Positions 57,860 through 64,000 of a stretch of DNA of 64,000 bases are shown here, piece by piece (position 1 is the stretch's first letter; each line of letters begins with the position of its first letter). The notes below the pieces were generated by a model. It had not been told where the DNA came from. It did not search any database and was given only the letters and a program-made list of their open reading frames with translations. The translations under genes were made by a program, and so were the position numbers. Source of the stretch: Heterobilharzia americana (Eukaryota; Platyhelminthes; Trematoda; Strigeidida; Schistosomatidae); assembly GCA_944470555.2 (NCBI GenBank), contig OX104130.1:76017160-76081159 (forward strand), in the 5' to 3' direction.

Positions 57860-58435
57860 TGTAGAGGTTTGCAATTCTCTCTTCACAGTATTGCCACTAT
57901 CATTACTATTATTACTAACACCTGTGTTAGTAATACCAGTCATATTTTCTCTACAATTGCAAAGGGCCTTAAAAATTATTCCAGCGGGTAATTGTTGATT
58001 GGTAAATGTCCTAAATTTTGCCGCTTCCTTGTCGTAGATCTTCTATTTTACTGGTTTTCTGGCCTTGTTACTTAGAAATCTTACTAAGCCAACTTTTACT
58101 AACGTAGGGTGAGACGATCTGAAGTTTAGGCAAAGATTTGAGTGTGAAGGTTTTCTGTACACACTGATGTCTAAACTCCCATCTTGTTTTCGTTTTATTC
58201 CGCAGTTCAACGTCGCTGATTGCCCTTCAGCATTTTCTACAACTGAATTTATGTATGTGAAGAAACTATGTATGAGCTCCGATTTCAACTCTGTAAATGT
58301 GTCATCTACATATTCAAACCATACTTACGGAGCCGGACTAAATGTTTCGACACCCGTCCGTTCCCAACTATCCATAAATATACCAGCCGCGATAGAGAAT
58401 ATTGGTGATCTCGTGGTAATTCCTCCTGTTTGTTT
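57860..58435 (-). mobile_element. Penelope-like element, RT part (upstream of the RTE-A insertion)
   Basis: Minus strand: QTGGITTRSPIFSIAAGIFM (about 58430), FEYVDDTFTELKSEL with the YxDD catalytic motif (about 58318), GSLDISVYRKPSHSN, SSHPTLVKVGLVRFLSNKAR, then a linker reaching VKRELQTSTVLL at the insertion point. The order is that of Penelope RTs. One stop after KARKPVK and others make it inactive. Confidence 0.8.
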
Positions 58436-58608
58436 GTATGAAAAAGTTAGTTTTGATGTAGTTAGTTTGCATACTAGTATACCGATTGGTATGGCTCTTG
58501 ACGCAGTTAGAACGCGGCTCATTAATGACCATGAGAATACACTGCGAACAAAAATATCATGTTAAAAGTACGGTTATGCCTAACTTCCATAATATTTAAG
58601 TTTCACAG
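58436..58608 (+). mobile_element. Penelope-like element, inverted 5' segment
   Basis: On the plus strand EKVSFDVVSLHTSIPIGMAL is the Penelope RT motif A block, followed by DAVRTRLINDHENTL to a stop at 58563. Motif A normally precedes the IFM/YVDD blocks on the same strand. Here it is on the opposite strand, abutting them. Confidence 0.7.
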
Positions 58609-58730
58609 TATAAATTCACCTTGTCTCAGCACACTCTGTACCACCATATTGTCTCTATAGCTTTGATATTATAGTATCCAACAGACAACATTGTCATTCC
58701 TCTCAGCATGACTTTACAAGACGTGTTTGC
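58609..58730 (-). repeat. 125-bp block, inverted copy of 53196-53321
   Basis: Reverse complement of the block at 53.2 kb, bounding the Penelope complex on this side. Confidence 0.85.
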
Positions 58731-58834
58731 CACCATAGCAGGTAGCATTAGTTTGGTTTAGGAAAATGAAGTTGAAGAGAGATAAGTTATGAAGGATTAA
58801 GGGGAAAGGGTCAAAAGCATGAGCTTATTTGGCT

Positions 58835-58932
58835 TATGACAGCGCCAGCGGGGATCGAACTCAGTTTGAGCCGTTTGAAATCGTCGCACTTAACCACTCG
58901 ATCAACCGTTACACACTATGCGCCTGTGGAGC
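58835..58932 (-). mobile_element. tRNA-like SINE head
   Basis: The minus strand carries TCGAGTGGTTAAGTGCG (box-A-like) and GAGTTCGATCCCCGCTGG (box-B-like), spaced as in a tRNA. A clean acceptor stem and anticodon arm are not apparent, so I do not call a tRNA gene. Confidence 0.5.
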
Positions 58933-58934
58933 AA

Positions 58935-59075
58935 CCTCTGTTCTAGGATGCGTGGGTATTCCTCAGATTGGAACTGATAAGTTTGATGGCTCACCAATCA
59001 ACTTTTGTAAATTCATAAGGTGTATTGACATGTCTGTTGGTAGCCGAGTGCCGGACAACACCTAGAGGTTGATAT
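58935..59075 (+). mobile_element. BEL/Pao gag-like fragment
   Basis: IPQIGTDKFDGSPINFCKFI, then RCIDMSVGSRVPDNT, resembles the conserved gag segment of BEL/Pao elements (L-x-x-FDG-x-P-x-x-Y-x-x-F). It stops at 59063. It is in the same orientation as the BEL/Pao protease at 61.25 kb, so both may come from one disrupted element. Confidence 0.45.
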
Positions 59076-59769
59076 GTCGAGCTCTGAAATCTGACTCCAA
59101 ATTTTATATACGTGTCCAGATACACTATCGCCTATTTATAATTCCCGACACTGCTGATCCACCTGCGTCGGACAGCGTAAATATCAGGAGTTAACGCGAA
59201 GTACATATCAGGAGGTTGTATTAGTCAACGAGCGAGCAAAAAGTCTTTTTCAGTACAACTAAACAAAAAATGTTCAATGAGTTGTTACATACATCAACAC
59301 AATACAGTGAAATAAAATGCTACATAAGTCCCTCCCCAGAATATAGATATAAGAGGGAATATCTGTGTTCGATGTAAAATATTATGAGAAAGGCAAATTC
59401 ATTTTGAAGATATTAAAAACATAGGAGGAATGTTAAGGATATCTACTATCAGGATGAAAACTGATTGGAAGAGTGTTTACATAAAAATGGAGTGTATGAC
59501 ATTCGAAACACTAAAATAACTTTACCAAAGTAATAATACATCCGGAGATAAAAAAATTAACAACCAAAATCGTATTACCTGGAACATTGTTAAGAAATAA
59601 GAGACTCGGAAGTCCGTGGTGCCCGGAAGAAAAAATTTCTGTTCTGTGTATGCGGGAAAGTCTGACAAAATCGTGTGGTCATGTTTTTAACAAGGTAATG
59701 AGCAAAAACGATAATAATGTTACTAGGGAATTGGTTTTATGAAATGTAAATTGTCTGAAAGTAACGTCG
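59076..59769. other. No gene seen; possible gypsy 3' non-coding sequence
   Basis: This follows the end of the minus-strand gypsy integrase. No clear LTR boundaries (TG...CA with a matching partner) were found. Confidence 0.3.
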
Positions 59770-60496
59770 TGGTCAACGGACTCTTCTTCCGGATCTCGTG
59801 GTTCTGCTACCGTCGCTACTATTGGGTGATTCTGATGCCGTTGTTTCTGTTTTGACGGTGGTTTTCGGTGTTTCCGGTTGCTTCACTGCGGGTTCACACT
59901 TGGTATCCGTGACACCTGGTTCCACAAACACTGGTTTGATTCTGTCAATGCTGACCGTTTCTCGTCTACCCGAGCGTTCGACCGTGACAATCTTGTCTGA
60001 TTTACTAACTACCTTGAAAGGTTATTCATACGGGGGCTGTAAGGGTTTTCGTACGCCGTCGTGTCGAACGAAAACGTGAGTGCAGTTTGAGATGCACTGA
60101 GGTACGTAAACTTGGTTGTCTCGGTATCGTGGGGACTGAGGTCGAAGTGTGCTCATGTGTCGCCGTAGTTGTTGTACATAGTTAGTCAAGTCCGGTGGAA
60201 CGTCTGTTGCCGGGTTAAAATACTCTCCTAGCAATCTTAAAGTAGTTCCATAAACTAACTCAGCAGTACATCAGCCAATGTCCTGCTTGACACTCGAACG
60301 TATACCAAGGAGTACTAGTGGTAATTTGTCACTCCACTTGTCATCAGTCTTTACTGCCATCAGTGCTGCTTTTAGTTGTCGATGGAACCTTTCGACAATA
60401 CCATTGGATGCAGGATGGTACGCAGTGGTTCTTATGCACTTGATCCCGAGAAGCTCAGTTAACTGTTGAAATAGACTACTCTCGAATTGCGCACCA
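59770..60496 (-). mobile_element. Ty3/gypsy integrase, C-terminal part
   Basis: The minus strand begins at GAQFESSLFQQLTELLGIKC, then TTAYHPASNGIVERFHRQLK, the integrase core segment with the catalytic Glu in NGIVERFH, and KLPLVLLGIRSS. A gap leads to EYFNPATDVPPDLTNYVQQL, NQVYVPQ and a basic tail near TTRSGRRVR at 59790. One frameshift lies near 60250. Upstream RT/RNase H is absent. Confidence 0.8.
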
Positions 60497-61250
60497 TCAT
60501 CATCATCATCATTATCAACATAGGACCAGGCATTACTGCGTAACGGTCCGAGTTGCCACACCTCATATCAGCACATCAAGTAAAAAGGTAGTGAGGTGAA
60601 GGATGAAGATAAGTGAATGCAGTCAAAAGAAATATAAAGTATGAGAAGAAAGGAAAGAGGAGTGACAAAATAGTGAGATTCGGCATAGCGTTGTTAAGAT
60701 GAGGATAATGTGTGTATACATCTGCGCCACTGACTTCGGTTCTGAGCCATATCACCTAGGGTCTCCAACCACTGGTTCCTCTTGTCCCGCGGACCCCAAC
60801 CACCTAGTCTGCATCGTCCTACATGGCTTAAACCAACAGTCAGAGACTTCATACATTGGTGCCATGTTTTAGTCTGGCCACCTCGGGCCTTTTTCCAGCC
60901 TGGACCCACCTCAGCCAACATTGTGTGACAAGGCAATCGGTGACTAGGCATACGTAGTACGTGTCCCAACCATCTCAGTCGATGAAGATTCACAACCTCG
61001 TCAACTGACTTACCTCTTCTCCCCAAAACTCTACACCTAACTTCTGCATTACTCACATGGTGACACCACGCAATTCGGCCTATACTACGAAGGCAATGGT
61101 GGTCAAACACCTGAAGCCTTTTTGTATCCTCCACTTTCAATGGCCATGTTTCACAGCTATATAGTAGAACAGAGTAGACTGCTGTGCAGTACACGTGACC
61201 CTTAATAGACAAACGAATATCACGGCGGCGCCATAGGAGAACAATGCGGT
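60497..61250 (-). mobile_element. RTE-B retrotransposon, best-preserved 3' copy
   Basis: The 186-residue minus ORF (61254-60694) is the uninterrupted RTE C-terminal region: LWRRRDIRLSIKGHVYC, SVLLYSCETWPLKVEDTKRL, DEVVNLHRLRWLGHVLRM, GGQTKTWHQCMKSL and QWLETLGDMAQNRSQWRR. A 3' UTR ends in a (GAT)n tail at 60497-60512. The 5' truncation abuts BEL/Pao sequence, and the 3' tail abuts gypsy integrase. The ORF start is an artefact of truncation. Confidence 0.85.
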
Positions 61251-62045
61251 ACATACTTAAGGTTTGGCCCTAAAGGGAGTTTAGTCACCTACGCTTTGTT
61301 GGATAATGGTTCAGGTGATACATTACTTCTGCGCCAGTTGGTGGATCAAGTTGAGCTCAAAGGAACGAGCACTCGAGTACAGGTGACATTATTCAATGAA
61401 AGTGCGTCTCAAGACTCGACTACAGTTGACTTCGAAGTTAGCTCATTAAAAGATTATAAGTTAGGCGTAAGGAAAGCCTATACCATAGAAAACTTGCCGA
61501 TAATGGAGGCAAGAATACCCTCAGACGGGCAATTCCGGCAGTGGCAACATTTGCGTGACGTATCTTTACTGAGGATTGGGTGCAAACAAGTTAGTTTGTT
61601 GATTGGGACAAGTGTTTCAGAGGCACATTAGATACTTGAAAAGCTCATTGGAAGTTCTAACCAACCATATACCTCCCTTTCAGTAGTTGGTTTTTGTTCG
61701 GGCCTGGAAAGGAATTTAACAAGGCTGCCTCTGCTAACTCTCTGGGTTATTGACAATGTCGGCATCCGAATTTCGAGATTACCAGACACGGAGTAGAAAA
61801 CAAATGTCTTCCGTAGACAAAGAAGACTTGACTATGGTTGAACGAGGTACAGTGTTACGTGATGGCCATTACCGAGCTCCATTACCGTGAAAGTTCGATT
61901 AGCACAGCTTGTCGAGCAACGAATCTGAAGCAGAACGTACACATAGCAACCTTCAAAGAAGACCATATGCAGACCAGAACTTATTAAAAAATTACTATCA
62001 AATACTTGGCACAGACGTGCCGAAAGGTTATATTAGTCAAGTTTC
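61251..62045 (+). mobile_element. BEL/Pao retrotransposon: protease and RT leader
   Basis: Plus strand YLRFGPKGSLVTYALLDNGS, then GDTLL, is the BEL/Pao aspartic protease active site (D-N-G-S where D-S/T-G-S is usual). The domain runs to 61631. After a stop, the linker continues and SRKQMSSVDKEDLTMVER (about 61793), GHYRAPLP and DQNLLKNYYQILGTDVPKGY form the conserved leader of BEL/Pao RTs. The RT core does not follow. The Ser/Thr-to-Asn change and stops indicate decay. Similar to Sinbad-type schistosome elements. Confidence 0.7.
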
Positions 62046-62341
62046 AAATGATCTACCGCACTACCCCAGTTATGAATCTACACAAGCCTGGTTAATGCAA
62101 AATTGTTTTGGATTGTGAATTTAGGGGTCGAGGAATGTCACTGAATGCCTGTTCCCATTCGGGACCAAGTCACAGTACTTGTGATAGTTTTGAAAGTACT
62201 GAATTTGAATGCAAATAAAACTATACGTTCCCGCTAAGTGGCCACAATAGACATCCTTATCTGAACACCTTATCATGGTTAAGCAAAACTGTACCAGTGA
62301 AGAAATTATTGGAGTTACAGATGATCCTGCCATTCCTATGA

Positions 62342-62662
62342 ATGCCACCACCCGCCACCGCTTATTTGCACCGAGAGCATATGGGCGTAGAAATTGATGA
62401 TGACAAGTTGTCGGTCGTTCTGAATTCAGAAAACTATGAAAATTCTGTTATTGCATCTACTGCTCAGCAACCTTTAGAAAGGATGACCGCTCATCACTCA
62501 GATTTAACTAACGCAGACTCGAAGATACCTAACCACTTCTTTGATGAGTCTGGTCGTTCTCGCACCAAAAAGGCGTGTTTTTGTAAATTTTCAAGAGCAG
62601 TTTCAAATAATACCCCTCTAGCTAATCCTGGCACACACTTCCTTGCTAAATTAATTAATTAA
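62342..62662 (+). other. Unrecognised 106-codon ORF
   Basis: The ORF begins MPPPATAYLHREHMG, has an acidic stretch (VEIDDDKLSVVLNSENYENS) and two close Cys (KACFCKF) near the end. I recognise no domain. It follows the BEL/Pao fragment on the same strand by about 300 bp, so it may be retroelement-derived or chance. There is no splice or polyadenylation evidence. Confidence 0.2.
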
Positions 62663-64000
62663 ATTCATCTAGAACTGGAGATTTCGTCTGGAATTTTGAG
62701 GTCTAGGCTTTGCTTCTTGAAGTTGATTTCTGGTGGTGAAGAAAAAAACGGGATAGGTTCACACGAATGTTAATCGCTTGCTTCCTAAAGTATAGAGCTT
62801 AATGAGTGGAAATATAAGTCTGTTCAGCAAACTTCGACTCCATGGCAGCCTTCTCATAACTCGCAACTCTGCTCCCACTTTTTCGCGAATTCTGGACCAT
62901 TCTTACGACTGCCTAACCTATTGGTCACGATTTTTTATTTGCGATGAACTGGTTAAACTTTTCCAACAGTATTAGTAGCAGAGACATACTGCACGGATGA
63001 TTAAACCAGCGATCAATTTACCTATTGGCTCGGAACGCGACTTACCTGCAGTAGCTCCATACTACATATTTTCTGGTACTCTGTATCAAGTGATCTTTTC
63101 ATATTAAGGTTAATATACAACAAATATCTCTTGAATGATGCTGCTTACGCTAATACAAAAGGTACCCGAAGTCTACGTGTAAAACTGCCATTTGGACTAT
63201 TGATCACTTCAACGTCTAAATCAATCCAATACAACAAATATTCTTGATGGAATTGATTTCTATTACCTCCAAACGTAACATGGTGACCTGGGAGTGCACT
63301 GATATAGACATGCACCTTGGTTATATAACTGTGGGTACTTTACTGGTAACCGGATTGTATAAATGAGTCCTTTGTGGTCAGGAAAGCCAAAAACTGAAGA
63401 TCATTCTAAGGAATAGGCTGTTATATTACTAAATAGCAAACTATGCGCATGGACTGAAAACGTTGGTTGGTCATAACGCCAACTCTGAACACTGCGCGCT
63501 TTTGATATTGATAGTGAAACCTATCTGTGTAAAGGGAGACGAAAATCCATGACCGTCTCATGAATTTCAGCAAATTTTAATAAGATTGTGCTCACTTATG
63601 GCTTTGTATGTGGCTTATTTAATATTAAATACCAGTTGCTAAACTTTCAAAAATTATGAATTTGACTGTGCTACTAAACTGGTATCTCTCATGTTAAACC
63701 CATTGTATGAGGATAATATTTAATATTATCCAAACTTTAACACTCTGTTTAAGATGTAAAGTAATATTTCCACGTTCGTTTCATAGCTAGTGGGATCTTC
63801 GGTTGCTTTTAGTTGTTTAATTATATTCCGCCTGTACCACTCAGGACTAGCAGTCTTGTAGATATTTTGAGATGTATCAGCGTGATGAAGCCTGTGAACT
63901 GGCTTCTTTCATGTTTAACTTTTTAATGTGCGAATAAGATCACTTATTCATTTATTTGTGTGAGCAGATGCCTAGACAGTGACCTAAAGATTTCACTCTT
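62663..64000. other. No gene seen
   Basis: AT-rich to the window edge; no long ORFs or recognised repeats. Confidence 0.4.

Noticed and set aside
1..64000. CRISPR arrays, rRNA genes or bacterial operon structure
   Set aside because: No regularly spaced repeats, rRNA-like tracts or compact gene strings; the introns and retroelements are eukaryotic.

Overview
The window looks like a schistosome (blood fluke) nuclear genome segment. It is AT-rich, its few genes are split by multi-kilobase introns, and it is packed with decayed retroelements. The strongest taxonomic clue is short tRNA-headed retroposons carrying hammerhead-ribozyme sequence (cores of the CTGATGAG...GAAAC and CTGAGGAG...GAAAC types), a hallmark of Schistosoma SMalpha-like elements. 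They occur with RTE, CR1, Penelope, Ty3/gypsy and BEL/Pao relatives typical of these worms. The species cannot be fixed from the sequence alone.

Two host genes can be supported. On the minus strand, 18257..18624 is a first coding exon with an N-myristoylation-type start (MGNEAS) and the beginning of a Rab-binding helix like that of rabphilin/Noc2; its later exons were not found. On the plus strand, 34906..48871 is a three-exon gene for a secreted, His/Gln-rich protein ending in two antistasin-type cysteine repeats. Its splice sites and phases agree, but exons 2 and 3 each carry a one-base frameshift, probably at A runs.

Layout: 0.1-0.9 kb RTE-B 3' piece and hammerhead SINE; 4.1-4.8 kb fold-back tRNA-SINE pair and Penelope 5' piece; 6.1-8.9 kb RTE-A copy with target-site duplication but no RT core; 9.2-10.2 kb RTE-B piece; 12.2-18.1 kb SINEs and a Penelope scrap; 18.3-18.6 kb Rab-effector exon; 23.8-24.4 kb tRNA-SINEs ending in a strong palindrome; 25.5-26.6 kb CR1/Penelope chimera; 27.1-28.3 kb, 31.0-31.7 kb and 32.2-33.6 kb RTE-A copies; 34.9-48.9 kb antistasin gene with repeats in both introns; 49.2-50.7 kb RTE-A; 51.2-52.4 kb gypsy gag-protease; 53.2-58.7 kb a Penelope element split by a full-length RTE-A (7-bp target-site duplication) and bounded by inverted 125-bp blocks; 58.9-62.1 kb nested BEL/Pao, gypsy integrase and RTE-B.

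The most notable structural point is that the antistasin gene lies between two almost identical ~1.2-kb RTE-A segments in inverted orientation (32.4-33.6 kb and 49.5-50.7 kb). They could drive inversion of the whole locus or confuse assembly there.
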